Notes under the pieces: model-generated
What the model was told of the DNA's origin: nothing
What the model saw: only the letters and a program-made list of their open reading frames with translations
The model's database searches: none
Made by a program: the position numbers and the translations under genes
Shown here: one piece after another, positions 25,091-36,100 of the stretch
Layout: every line of letters begins with the position of its first letter
Position numbering within the stretch: position 1 is the stretch's first letter
Source of the DNA: HB2-32-21 sp041603535
GTDB lineage: Bacteria; Pseudomonadota; Gammaproteobacteria; Pseudomonadales; Porticoccaceae
Assembly (NCBI GenBank): GCA_041603535.1
Contig: JBFIEE010000005.1
Span: 23,772-87,771 of the forward strand
DNA length: 64,000 nucleotides
Direction: 5' to 3'

Positions 25091-25328
25091 AGTTTAGTAC
25101 CTGCCATCATGTTGGTAAGTGGGTGCCCCACGCCGCTCAAGCATTTGCGGAGGAGTTGCATACGTTACGGGGAGCGATATATACAAGCAACTATTTATAC
25201 TAAATTTGCGACATAATTACTCCGTAAATCGAGCCGTTATGGATAATATGCAGGTATTGTGTTAAATAGAGTCCGGGCGCGGTGAGCAGGCATTTTGCCG
25301 CTGCAGCAAAACCCGGGAAGAGGTGGGT

Positions 25329-25745
25329 ATGACGGCCAGCTTTGCAGCATTGAAGATTATGGTTATTGACGACAGCAACACGATTCGGCGCACCGCTGAA
25401 ACCCTGCTTTCCAAAGAGGGTTGTGAAGTTATTACAGCAGTGGACGGTTTTGATTCGCTCGCTAAAATCGCTGATAGTGAACCTGACGTGATATTTGTTG
25501 ATATTATGATGCCTCGGCTGGACGGATACCAAACCTGCGCCCTGATTAAAAATAATGAACAGTTCAAGAATACGCCGGTCATTATGCTATCCAGCAAGGA
25601 TGGTTTGTTCGATAAGGCCAAGGGACGCATTGTCGGAGCTGACGAATATCTGACCAAGCCATTCAGCAAAAACGAATTGTTTAATGTTTTGGAAAAAATT
25701 GTCGCCAATAAGGCTAGCTTGAAAGAGCCCTTTCCCGACGCGTGA
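25329..25745 (+). CDS. pilG: Response regulator PilG
   Basis: Single-domain receiver (138 residues) that controls type IV pilus extension as a phosphorylation target of ChpA. The acidic pocket is MVIDDS near 13-18, the phosphorylated Asp is in FVDIMMPRLDG near 59, the conserved Thr/Ser follows in VIMLSSKDG, and the Lys is in LTKPFSK. FDKAKGRIVG is a PilG-specific segment. ATG at 25329 follows AGAGG by 5 bases; an in-frame GTG at 25323 is less likely. First gene of the Chp cluster. Confidence 0.96.
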   Translation: MTASFAALKIMVIDDSNTIRRTAETLLSKEGCEVITAVDGFDSLAKIADSEPDVIFVDIMMPRLDGYQTCALIKNNEQFKNTPVIMLSSKDGLFDKAKGRIVGADEYLTKPFSKNELFNVLEKIVANKASLKEPFPDA

Positions 25746-25794
25746 TGCGATTGAAAACTAGCTTTACACTAACGGCAGGTTTGGGGCGCACGTG

Positions 25795-26169
25795 ATGACC
25801 AGGGTATTGATTGTTGATGACTCCCCTACCGAAGTTCACAAGTTGACCCGAATTTTGACTAAACACGGGTATGCAGTGCTTACTTCGAGCAATGCCGAAG
25901 AGGGTGTGAATACCGCCCGGCTGGAGCAACCGGATGTCGTGTTGATGGATGTTGTGATGCCCGGGTTGAACGGCTTTCAGGCGACGAGACAGCTTGCCAG
26001 GGGGCGTGAAACCGCGCATATACCGGTCATCGTCGTCACCATGAAGAACCAGGAAACAGATAAAGTTTGGGCATCGCGGCAGGGTGCAAGGGCCTACCTC
26101 ACCAAGCCGGTTTCAGAAAAACAATTACTCACCGCGATTATGCAAGTGGCAGAACATACACCGGGTTAA
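25795..26169 (+). CDS. pilH: Response regulator PilH
   Basis: Second receiver of the Chp system, 124 residues, believed to drain phosphate from ChpA/PilG and favour retraction. Motifs are RVLIVDDSPTE with the acidic pair near 9-10, the phospho-Asp in VLMDVVMPGLNG near 53, VVVTMKNQETDKVWA (PilH-specific) near 83-97, and YLTKPVSEK. There are 49 bases between pilG and pilH. A GTG three bases before the ATG could also start. Confidence 0.94.
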   Translation: MTRVLIVDDSPTEVHKLTRILTKHGYAVLTSSNAEEGVNTARLEQPDVVLMDVVMPGLNGFQATRQLARGRETAHIPVIVVTMKNQETDKVWASRQGARAYLTKPVSEKQLLTAIMQVAEHTPG

Positions 26170-26176
26170 CATTTCG

Positions 26177-26719
26177 ATGCCAGCAAGCGATACCGTTTTT
26201 GATGTTGTTTACGAACTAGCACAACGGTTTGGGCGGGGTTCAAAGGCGTTGCCGGCGCAGGTCGATTATACGCCGGTCTCCACTGTGTTGTGTTTTTCTG
26301 CGCTCGGTATCGAGTTGGCAATACCCCTGGAGGAGCTGGCAGAGGTACTGGAGGTGCCTGCTTATACGCGCTTGCCTCGAGTGAAGTCATGGGTCGCTGG
26401 GGTGGCCAGTGTCAGGGGAAAGCTGCTGCCGATTGTAGATCTGGCGGCATTTTTGGGTGCGGAAATGACAACAACCACGAAACTGCATCGCGTGCTGGTG
26501 ATTGATATGCACGGTATTTATGTAGGCTTGCTGGTGGATAGCGTAATCGGTGTCAGGCATTTTAATACAGAGCTGTTTAGCAGCTATCGGACAGATGTGC
26601 CGAGTTTGCTCAGCCGTTATGTGCTGGGCTGTTTTGTGGAAGAGGATGGGGCAAAAACGCGTCTGTTCAGGCCGGCGCAATTTATTACGGATAGGTCCTT
26701 TCTGGACGTAGCTGTTTAA
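26177..26719 (+). CDS. pilI: CheW-like coupling protein PilI
   Basis: Scaffold linking the PilJ receptor to the ChpA kinase. 180 residues, single CheW domain, with the hydrophobic core segments GIELAIPLEELAEVLEVP, WVAGVASVRGKLLPIVDLAAFLG and VLVIDMHGIYVGLLVDSVIGVRHF. The open frame extends 31 codons upstream across pilH, and the ATG at 26177 is chosen by similarity. Its stop TAA at 26717-26719 overlaps an ATG, so the following pilJ might start there. Confidence 0.92.
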   Translation: MPASDTVFDVVYELAQRFGRGSKALPAQVDYTPVSTVLCFSALGIELAIPLEELAEVLEVPAYTRLPRVKSWVAGVASVRGKLLPIVDLAAFLGAEMTTTTKLHRVLVIDMHGIYVGLLVDSVIGVRHFNTELFSSYRTDVPSLLSRYVLGCFVEEDGAKTRLFRPAQFITDRSFLDVAV

Positions 26720-26775
26720 TGTTAGGAAGCCCTGGAAAGGATTATGTCGCAAAAGAAGGTCGGGAGCCTAAGTCA

Positions 26776-29235
26776 ATGAAAACAGGTGTGGGAAGAGCAC
26801 AAACTAGCCGTTGGGTAATTATCCTGGTGGCAGTTATGGTGGTACTGGCAGGGTATTTGGGCTTTGCTTTTTTCAGTAGCAACGTGAATGTTGGCAAGAA
26901 TCGGAGCCATATTCAAACTGCGACCGAAATGAGATCTATGGTTACCCAGCTTCCGAGCTTTCTCGTGCGAGCCGGTGCGGGTGATGCTGCGGCATTAGCG
27001 GAGGTCGAGGCGCTGAGCCAGGGCATAGATCAGCACTGGAGTCGCTTGCGGGACGCGTCAGACGCAGGGGTTGATGCAGAAAATCTTCGGGCGTTTGATG
27101 CTGCTTGGCGAGACTTCAAAAAGAACGTCGCGGTGCTAGTCGAAGGCAAGGACATTGCACGCTTTGTTGCTGACGCGGGTAATCAGCTCAGCGCTAATCA
27201 ATCGAGATTGCAGGAAGAGCTGAGTGTGGTTGTTGAGGTGTTGCTGGCGCGAAGAACTGCCGCAAATCAGGTGGCGATGGCGCAGGCGCAGCTGTGGCGG
27301 GCCGAACGTCTAAATGGAAACATCGCAACGTTACTGCTTGGCGGCCCGGAAGCGGCAGTGGCGGCAGAGCAGTTTGGCCGCGACACCATTTTGTTTGAAC
27401 GTATCCTGGCTGGCTTTAGGGGTGGCGACACGGCCCTTGGTATCACCCGGCTGGCCGCACCAGAAGTACTCGCTACCCTGGATAACATAAGTCAATTGTT
27501 CAGCCCTGTTGGCGATGCGGCGGAGGCGGTAACGAGTTCCGCACCGGTTTTGATGCGCATGCGACAGGCTCAGGATACCGCATTCGATGCGCTGCCGGCT
27601 CTTCTCGAGCAGACGGCACGACTGGCTGACAATGTTCGCCTTCTCGGTTCGGGACAAAAGCTCAACAGCACGCAGATCGCCATATATGCCGGGATCTTTT
27701 TAATTGTTGGGCTGGCGCTGCTGGGCTTGATATTTTATCTGGGCACCCGTGATCGTCTGAAGGAAACCGCTGAAACGAACAAGGCGAATCAGGATTCTAT
27801 CCTGCGCCTGCTCGATGAAATTGAAGGGCTCGGTGAAGGTGATTTAACCGTCGAAGTAACGGTGACAGAAGGCTTTACCGGCGCTATTGCCGACGCTATT
27901 AACCTGACTATCGTACAACTCAGAGAGCTGGTATCGCGTATCGTTGATACCGCCGCTGAAGTATCTTCGTCGGCCAATGAAACCCGTTCCACTGTGCTGC
28001 AGTTAACCGGGCTTTCTGAGCATCAGGCGGAGGAAATCGCGGGCGCTTCTGCGGCGATTAATGAGATGGCGATTACTATCGATCAGGTTTCGGCCAATGC
28101 GGCCGAGTCCGCCGCGGTGGCGGATCGGTCGGTGTCCATCGCTAACAAAGGTGCCGAAGTCGTGCGCAGTACGATATCGGGCATGGACAGCATACGCGAG
28201 CAAATACAAGACACCTCCAAGCGCATTAAGCGGCTGGGTGAAAGCTCACAGGAAATTGGGGATATTGTCTCGCTGATTAACGACATTGCGGATCAAACCA
28301 ATATTCTGGCGTTGAATGCGGCGATTCAGGCTTCTATGGCAGGTGATGCAGGGCGCGGTTTTGCCGTGGTAGCAGATGAGGTGCAGAGGCTTGCAGAGCG
28401 TTCGGCTAATGCAACCAAGCAAATCGCAGCATTGGTTAAAACAATTCAGACAGACACCAATGAAGCGGTGTCTTCGATGGAGCAAACCACCATTGAAGTG
28501 GTCGCCGGGGCGTCATTGACCGAGAACGCAGGTATTGCGTTGAGTGAGATTGAGTCCGTTTCGACCAACCTGGCGGAGCTGATCCAGGACATTTCCACGG
28601 CGGCACGGCATCAGTCGACCACGGCGGGTCATATTTCGAAGACAATGAATGTGATTCAGGATATCACGACGCAAACGCTGGATGGCACCAACCGAACCGC
28701 GACTTCGGTTGGTGAGTTAGCGGAAATAGCGATTGAATTGCGGGAATCTGTCTCCGGCTTCAAGTTGCCGGATCAAAGCCTGTCGCGAACTGCCAGGGTG
28801 GTGTCAGATCCCTTTGATTCGTCCGAGGCGCCAGATCACCCGACCTGGCTCGATGATCGATTTGATGCAACTGATGAGGATGACGATGCTGATGTCGATG
28901 AACTAAAAATCGACCTGGGTGACCTGGGTGACCTGGGTGACCTGGGTGACCTGGGTGACCTGGGTGACCTGGGCGAGCCATCGGAAATAGAAATGGATCT
29001 GGCCAGCGAGCCTTCGCCTCATGTCAGGACGATGCTGGAAGAAAATAGCGCCGCGATGGATGAAATAGACTATCTGTCAGAAGTGGCGGCTACCGATGAC
29101 GAATTGGCCGAGATGGACAGGGGGTCTACTGTTTTGAAAACATCCTTTGCTGTCGACCTTGAGGCTGAGCTGGCTGGCATCGACCTTGATGAGTTTGAAC
29201 TCGAACTTAAGGACTTGGCAAATAAGCGGTCCTGA
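26776..29235 (+). CDS. pilJ: Methyl-accepting chemotaxis protein PilJ with an extra acidic C-terminal tail
   Basis: Membrane receptor of the Chp system. Counting from ATG 26776 (GGGAG upstream), 819 residues: TM1 at about 13-35, a periplasmic sensor region to about 295, TM2 near 296-321, a HAMP-like stretch, then a cytoplasmic coiled coil whose tip is DQTNILALNAAIQASMAG, as in PilJ of Pseudomonas. The region up to about residue 675 matches PilJ. The remaining ~145 residues are unusual: an Asp/Glu-rich tail containing seven perfect DLG repeats (see 28912-28974), ending in DEFELELKDLANKRS. A start at 26719 (TAATG overlap with pilI) would add 19 residues. The tail could be a docking or tether segment. 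Confidence 0.93.
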   Translation: MKTGVGRAQTSRWVIILVAVMVVLAGYLGFAFFSSNVNVGKNRSHIQTATEMRSMVTQLPSFLVRAGAGDAAALAEVEALSQGIDQHWSRLRDASDAGVDAENLRAFDAAWRDFKKNVAVLVEGKDIARFVADAGNQLSANQSRLQEELSVVVEVLLARRTAANQVAMAQAQLWRAERLNGNIATLLLGGPEAAVAAEQFGRDTILFERILAGFRGGDTALGITRLAAPEVLATLDNISQLFSPVGDAAEAVTSSAPVLMRMRQAQDTAFDALPALLEQTARLADNVRLLGSGQKLNSTQIAIYAGIFLIVGLALLGLIFYLGTRDRLKETAETNKANQDSILRLLDEIEGLGEGDLTVEVTVTEGFTGAIADAINLTIVQLRELVSRIVDTAAEVSSSANETRSTVLQLTGLSEHQAEEIAGASAAINEMAITIDQVSANAAESAAVADRSVSIANKGAEVVRSTISGMDSIREQIQDTSKRIKRLGESSQEIGDIVSLINDIADQTNILALNAAIQASMAGDAGRGFAVVADEVQRLAERSANATKQIAALVKTIQTDTNEAVSSMEQTTIEVVAGASLTENAGIALSEIESVSTNLAELIQDISTAARHQSTTAGHISKTMNVIQDITTQTLDGTNRTATSVGELAEIAIELRESVSGFKLPDQSLSRTARVVSDPFDSSEAPDHPTWLDDRFDATDEDDDADVDELKIDLGDLGDLGDLGDLGDLGDLGEPSEIEMDLASEPSPHVRTMLEENSAAMDEIDYLSEVAATDDELAEMDRGSTVLKTSFAVDLEAELAGIDLDEFELELKDLANKRS
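28912..28974 (+). repeat. Seven tandem copies of GACCTGGGT encoding DLG repeats in PilJ
   Basis: The 9-base unit GACCTGGGT is repeated seven times head to tail; the first six are identical and the seventh ends in C in place of T. The reading frame codes for (Asp-Leu-Gly)x7. Because the unit is a multiple of three, gain or loss of copies keeps the frame, so copy number may vary between strains. The same motif continues in weaker form as D-rich coding around it. Confidence 0.97.
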
Positions 29236-29274
29236 GCGTTGCAATAATACGACTATGTCGATTACACAATAACT

Positions 29275-30150
29275 ATGTCGATGGTGCTGACGGGAACAAC
29301 GGTTGAAGGGCAGCCTGCTGAGCTACCGGTGTTGAATGACAGACAATATCGTTTGTGGGTCGATATGCTTGAAAACCGTATCGGTGTTCGTATCGCTGTA
29401 CAGCGGGAGGGTTTCGTCCGCGCGCAAATTGCCAAACGGATGGCAGAGTGTGGCGCCCTGGACGCTGACATTTATTTTCGGGAGGTACTGGAAACCATCC
29501 GCGGTACGCGAGAGTGGGGTGTATTACTTGATCGCTTGCTGGTTAAGGAAACGAGTTTTTTCCGCCATCAGTCCTCCCATAATTGTGTTCGTGACAGGGT
29601 AGCAGCACGGGTGGCTGTTAGGCCTGATCAGCCCTATAACATCTGGAGTGTCGGGTGTGCGACGGGGGAAGAAAGCTATAGTCTGGCTATGGATGCTCAC
29701 GAAGGTTTTACGTTAGCTGGTATCAAGGACAATTACTCAATTATAGGAACCGATGTCAGTAGCGACGCCATTGCGACTGCCCGCGGGGGGATTTATCCGC
29801 TTAGCCGCGTAGACAGGTTATCGCCTGCGGCGCGAGAATCTTATTTCACGTCCGTTGATGATCGGTATGTGGTAGTCAGGGACTTCATTAAAAAGAAGGT
29901 TGCTTTTCTAACGGGTAATATACTGGAAAAGGAGCAGCAATATTTCAATCAAATGGATTTGATTTTTTGCCAGAATGTACTGATTTATTTCAAGAGATGG
30001 CGACGCCGAGATATCGTCAACATGTTTGCAGGATACTTGAGGCCGGGAGGCTGCTTGATCATAGGGCCTGGCGAGCTGACCGACTGGGAACCAGAAAATT
30101 TGCTGCGCTTGAACGCTCCGGACGTCCATGCCTACGAAAAAACAGCGTAA
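29275..30150 (+). CDS. pilK: CheR-type methyltransferase PilK
   Basis: Predicted to methylate glutamates on the PilJ receptor using SAM. In 291 residues it has an N-terminal helical domain, and the SAM motif SVGCATGEESYSLAM near 127-141 (the GxxxGEE hallmark), then GTDVSSDAIATAR near 160 and LIFCQNVLIYF near 236, all standard CheR elements. ATG codons at 29275 and 29281 are both possible starts. Gap of 39 bases from pilJ and 30 to chpA. Confidence 0.92.
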   Translation: MSMVLTGTTVEGQPAELPVLNDRQYRLWVDMLENRIGVRIAVQREGFVRAQIAKRMAECGALDADIYFREVLETIRGTREWGVLLDRLLVKETSFFRHQSSHNCVRDRVAARVAVRPDQPYNIWSVGCATGEESYSLAMDAHEGFTLAGIKDNYSIIGTDVSSDAIATARGGIYPLSRVDRLSPAARESYFTSVDDRYVVVRDFIKKKVAFLTGNILEKEQQYFNQMDLIFCQNVLIYFKRWRRRDIVNMFAGYLRPGGCLIIGPGELTDWEPENLLRLNAPDVHAYEKTA

Positions 30151-30180
30151 TCAGCGACCAGGTAACGAGTGATTCTGACA

Positions 30181-33100
30181 ATGGATTCAAGTCAAAATAT
30201 TCAGGGGTTAGAGTGGCTTGTCAGTGAGGTCGAAGCGAGCCTTGCCGAGGCCAGTGGTGCGCTCGCGAATTTCCTGGACAGTGACCAGGAACACAGTCAC
30301 CTGACGTTCTGTCTCGCACACATCCACCAGGTCACTGGGTCGCTGAAAATAGCTGAGTGTTACGGTGGCGTGTTGCTCACCGAAGAGATGGAAGCGGTAC
30401 TTGGCGCGCTGCGAGCTGGTAATGTGCCGGGCAATAGTGAGACGGTTGACGTGTTGAGTCGGGCCATCTTCGAGGTGCCGCGGTATTTGCGTGGCTGCGT
30501 TGCCAGCCGCCTTGACCAGCCCGCTGTATTGCTGACGCTGGTCAATGATCTGCGTGCGCTAAGAAATGAACCACTCGCCTCCGCTAGCCAGTTTTTTAAT
30601 CCAGATTTGAGTGCAGTTAATGCACTGCCCATTAATGCCGGTGTTGGCCTGGCTAGCGAGCAGGCCCTAAAGGAGTTGATCGATAAATTACGGCAGGCCT
30701 ACGATTTTTCCTTGCTGGCTTTTGCCAGGGATACTGGCGGCACGGATCATCTGAATAAGCTCGCCAGAATTCTATACCGCTTTAGGGAAATGTATCGGGG
30801 GGCACGGCTTGAGCAACTGTGGCGGATAGCCGGCGCGGTGCTTGAGGGTATGGCATCAAACGCACTGGCTCGAGGTCCTGCAGTGCGCAGTTTGTTGTGG
30901 GAGATCGATGGGTGCATCCGCCGCTTGTCACAGGGCGGTATTGCTGCACTTGACGATGGTTTCCCCGGTGAACTGCTTAAGAATTTACTGTACTACGTCA
31001 CCATTGCAAATCACCAGTCGTCACCTCGGTTAGAAGAAATTAAGCGCGAGTATAAGCTTGATGAGGCGCTACCAGCTGGTGTTCTCGCGCATGTGGATGG
31101 TGGGCTTACCCCAAGTTACGATCAAGGGGTAGTGCAGGGCCTGGCGAGTTCGCTGATACTGGAAATTGATGATGTAAAAGCCCAGCTGGTGTTGTTTGTC
31201 GAACAGGGCGGGGAGGCGGCTAGTGTTAATGCCGCATTAACCCCGGTCATCAAGCGTATCGCCGATACACTGGCCATGGTTGGCCAATCACGTCTGCGAC
31301 GCGTCATCTGCGACATTGGAGACCAGTTACACACCGTATTGTCCGCGGAAGACGCGGACAGGAAAGCGCTGGCAGACACAGCCTCGCGCCTGCTGGATGT
31401 GGAAACGGCTTTACTGGAGTGGGCTGGAAATTATCAGCAGGGCGAGGTAATTCGAGAACCCTCATCCGAAACTACCTATCTGATGAGCGACGCACAACGT
31501 TCGCTGATTCGCGAAGTGCGCAATAATCTGGAGGCCATCAAGGAGGCAGTCGTCGGCTATATTTCGTCCCAATGGGACAATAAATTCTTACTGGATATTC
31601 CCGAGCTAATAGAAGATATCAAGGGTGCCATTGTTGTTGTTGATTTGCAGCGACCGGCCCGCATCATGGCTGCGCTGGGAAGTTATATTGACCAGGTACT
31701 GATTCCCTCCACAACCCCGCCAGGCTGGGATCGTCTTAATGCCCTGGCTGACGTCATCACCAGTGTTGAATACTTCTTGCAGGGTATCAGCAACAACAGC
31801 AGCGTTGATCAGGGGGGCTTACTTGATATAGCAGAGCGTGCCCTGTCTGAGCTGGGTCATAAGGTGCTCAGCGAGCCGTCTGCGTTGGACAATACACACG
31901 GTCTGATCGAAATGGCTGAAGTGGCTGAAGCGGTTGAGCGGTCTGCAGACGGTATACCAGACGAGGGTGATCTCGAGGTCGGCGCTGATGCTGATCATGG
32001 TGATGCTCCGAAAGTAGTTGAACGACCTGTTGACGATGAAGATGACGACGACGTTGATGACGAAATCGTCGATATATTTGTTGAAGAAGCCCAGGAGATA
32101 TTGCAGAGCTTGACAGAAACATACCCCCGCTGGCTTGCGAATCAGCGGGATGGTGAAGCCTTGGCTGCGGTGCGAAGGAGCTTTCATTCCCTGAAAGGCA
32201 GTGGCCGCATGGTTAGGGCTAACTATATCGGTGAACTGGGTTTCGCCGTCGAAAAACTGTTTAACAAAATTATAGATAAGAAGGTGGCCCTCGATAATAA
32301 CTGCCAGACGTTGGTAGTGGCCGTGCTCGAAGCCCTGCCAGCTTTGGTGACGGACTTTGCGAGCAGGCGGCAAAACGACGATTCAGGTCAGGTTGAAGCG
32401 TTAATTGCTGCTGCAGAAGCCATTAGCAGAGGAGAATCAGCGATCGAATGGCCCGTGGCCACGACTGGCGGGGCGAGTAATGACCGTCAGTTGAATGAGG
32501 TTAATTCGACGATTGGGGCTGAGCTGACGGATAGCCCAGCCTTTACCGGCGGGGTTGAGGGTCGAGACGGCAGCATCGCCACAGCGCCGCCCGTGGCCAG
32601 CGATGGCGCGGTGCCGGATCTAGACCAGCCCGCGTTGTCGGAGACCAGCCAGGGAGCTGAACACGGCAGGCCCTGGCTTGGCGATAAAGTTGATCAGGCG
32701 TCACCCGCCAGCAAAGAACCAGTCAGTGAAGCGGTCGTCGGCAATGAGATAGTCAGCGAAGAGCCAGTCATTGGCAATGCCTCGAATAAGAAGACCTGGA
32801 TTGAAGAGTGGCAGATAGAGGACGGTGAGTCGGCGACTGACGGCCATCCATCCGCCGAGAGTAGTGCCAGCGAGGCACCCGACCAGGAATTGCTAGAGAT
32901 CTTTACCGTGGAGGCGCTGGGTCACATCAATACCCTGGCGAGCTTCATCGACAGTTTGGGTACGACACAGGACAGGCGGGTAATTGATGCCTCTGTGCAC
33001 CGTACACTGCACATGCTGAAGGGCAGTGCTTATACCGCCGGAGTGGTGCAGGTGGCGACGCTGTGCGACGTGCTGGAGGGCCTTATCAAGGAGCTTGACG

Positions 33101-36100
33101 ACGGGGTCGTTGCGGTGAACGCCGGGATAATAGCCCTGATTGAGCACAGTGTGACCAGTCTTCGTACCATGGTTTTAGGGGCTGAGGAGGCGGCTGAGGG
33201 GCTACTGGATAGCCACACGCTGCAGCAGCGACTCTTTGACAACCGAGAAAGCAACCGTGCCGTATCCAGCGAACCCCCACCCAACCGCCTGCTACTAAAT
33301 GGACTGTTGGTCAAGGGTCTGGTTCGCGTGTTGAACATGCCACAAATTTTACAGGCCTGGCGAGGACCAGTTGCTGACCAGGGCCTGGAGTTAGATGAGC
33401 TCGGCGCGGAACTGGCAGAGTTGACTGCGGCAGCCAGTGCGGCACAGTGCGATGGTCTGGCAACTCTGGCTGCTTGCCTGGGCGCGGCTTTGGATGTTTG
33501 CGGGGAAGGTCGAGTAGACCTGGGCGAGTATGAGGTAACGGTTTTTTCCGGGGCCTATGAAACGTTACTTACTATGATCGATGCGTTTGTATCTGGGCAA
33601 CCCATTGGTCAGGCGTCAGCGCAACTTATCGATGAGATTGAGGGCATAGCGACCTGGGCCGGTGCTGCAACGGATCGCGCTGTGGCCGATCAACAGGTGA
33701 TTGACCCTGAGGCGATTGACCCTGAGGTAGTTGGAGTTGAACCGGATAGCTCGTCAGCCAGACAGTTATCTACTCATCAGGGCCCCGGTCAATTTGGTCA
33801 GGCCTCTTCTAGTCCGCAATCGCCAGCAACGCTCGGCGGACAGGTAGCGCAGCCGGATGTGGTGCAATTGGTGGACGGTGACGCAAAGCAGACCGACCAA
33901 CCAGGCATCGTCAGCAGCTCAACTGCGCCGACACCGACAGACGAGGCTGTGGCGGATGAAAACTTGCCCGCTCATGCCCTTGCCCACCCTGGTCCGGAGG
34001 AGGACGTCGATCCCGAGATTCTCGCTATTTTTGCTGAAGAAGCTGAGGAGATTCTCGAAAAAATTGAGAAAGCCGTAGAGGCCTGGCGTGATCATCCCGA
34101 CGATAACAGTCATCTTGAGAACATTACTCGTGAGCTCCATACCTTTAAAGGTGGCGCGCGGGTGGCCGGTTTTATGTATATGGGTGATCGCAGCCATGAT
34201 TTTGAAACTTTTCTGGAGAAACACGCGACCGCAGAACATCGCGAAGGGGCTTTTTTTGACGAACTCCTCACGCGCCATGATGAGTTGATTACGTTGTTTG
34301 ACCAGATCAGGCAAAAAGCTTTCACGGCCGAGATTGTGCAAGAACCAGACGTAGTGGAGGATGAAACTGAGCTCAATTTAGAGCAGCCGGTCGACGACGT
34401 GGTGCCAGAGCAGCAGATTGAAAAGCCCGCTCAGTCTGCGCCGTGGTCGGGACGTCTTGCCCAGGTCATTCCCTTTACGGTAAACAGACCGGTGCGGCCT
34501 GCGAGTCCGCCGTCAGTTGGGGGCAAAAGTGCTGTTTCTGCCGAATTGCAGGAAATGGTTAAGATCCCGGCGCCGACGCTGGATAACCTGGTTAATCTGG
34601 CCGGTGAAACCAGCATTACGCGCGGTCGTGTAGAACAAAAGATTCACGAATTTATTCAATCTCTTGATGAGATGGACGCGACTGTCGTGCGCTTGCAGGA
34701 TCAAATTCGCCGCCTCGGTAACGAAACGGAAGCACAGATTCATTTTCGACGGGAACAAATTCAGTCCTCCGATGAGCATATCGCTTTCGATCCGCTGGAG
34801 CTGGACCGGTATTCGCAGCAGCAGCAACTGTCCCGCGCGCTGCAGGAGTCGGCCTCGGACTTGCAGGATCTCAAAGATACGCTGCTGGAAAAATCAAAAT
34901 CTGCAGAATCGCTATTGTTACAGCAATCGCGAATCAATACCGATTTGCAGGAAAACCTGATGCTCACCAGGATGGTGCCTTTTTCGAGGCTGGTGCCACG
35001 CTTACGTCGCGTCGTCCGGCAGGTCAGCAATGAACTGAATAAGCCGGTTACGTTGCTGTCTGGCGACGTTGATGGCGATATGGATCGCACAGTACTGGGT
35101 AAAATTGTCGGCCCCCTTGAGCATATGATGAGAAATGCCGTCGACCATGGTATTGAAGATGCCGCGTTGCGGCGCGAGCATGGCAAGGCGGCCGAAGGCA
35201 AAATTTCTCTCAACTTTGGTCGCGAAGGTGGGGAAATGGTGATTCGCGTGACCGACGATGGGAAGGGTCTTGATGTAGATGCCATTAAAGCCCGAGCGAT
35301 AGAGCGGGGGTTGATCGCCGAAGATGCCCAAATACGCGAACAGGAGCTTATGCAGATGATATTTCTGCCAGGCTTTTCCACCACTGACACAGTCAGCCAG
35401 GTTTCTGGTCGCGGTGTCGGTCTTGACGTAGTTGGCGATGAGGTGCGGCGGTTGGGTGGTTCCATTACTATTTCATCTCAGCCTGGGATGGGTACCGAAT
35501 TCAGTATAAGACTGCCGTTTACCGTATCCATCAATTCGGCCTTGCTGGTGCGGAGTAAAACTGATCAATACGCCTTGCCGCTCAACACCATCGTAGGGGT
35601 GGTAAAAGTGATGGCGTGTGAGTTGGTCGAATGTTACGACGATCCGGCGACCAAGCTTCGCTATGGGGGCAATGATTACCGGGTTTGTTACCTGGGCAAT
35701 TTGCTTAACGAGCACGTTGGTCGACCTGTATTACCTGTTGGGAGGAAAGTACCACTGGTACTCGTTGCCACCGAGAGTCACCGCTTTGCAGTGCAGGTTG
35801 AAGACCTTGCCGGTAGCCAGGAGATTGTGGTGAAAGGGCTTGGGCCTCAATTTGGCAGCGTTCCGGGCCTGTCGGGTGTGACCGTAATGGGTGATGGAGA
35901 AGTCGTGGTCATTCTCGATTTGCTGGCGTTACTGCGTGCTCAGGGTGCGATGGCGACACTCGCCAATGACAGTGAATTATTCCCTTTCGAGACGGCGGCA
36001 TCCCAGTACATTATCAGGAGTGCGCCAGCGAATGGAGGGGCAGCCCCTAAAAATAGCGTCAAAACGGTTATGGTGGTTGACGATTCTGTGACGGTTCGCA

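Noticed and set aside
25091..25328. A consensus promoter for the pilG cluster
   Set aside because: TAATAT-like sequence near 25245 exists, but no acceptable -35 box is at the right distance.
28912..28974. The repeat block at first looked like a candidate CRISPR or satellite array
   Set aside because: Units are only 9 bases with no spacers and are in frame inside pilJ, so it is a coding minisatellite.
32000..32400. Minus-strand open frame inside chpA (31819-32373)
   Set aside because: Antisense shadow of the high-G+C third-codon frame; no start site or motif.
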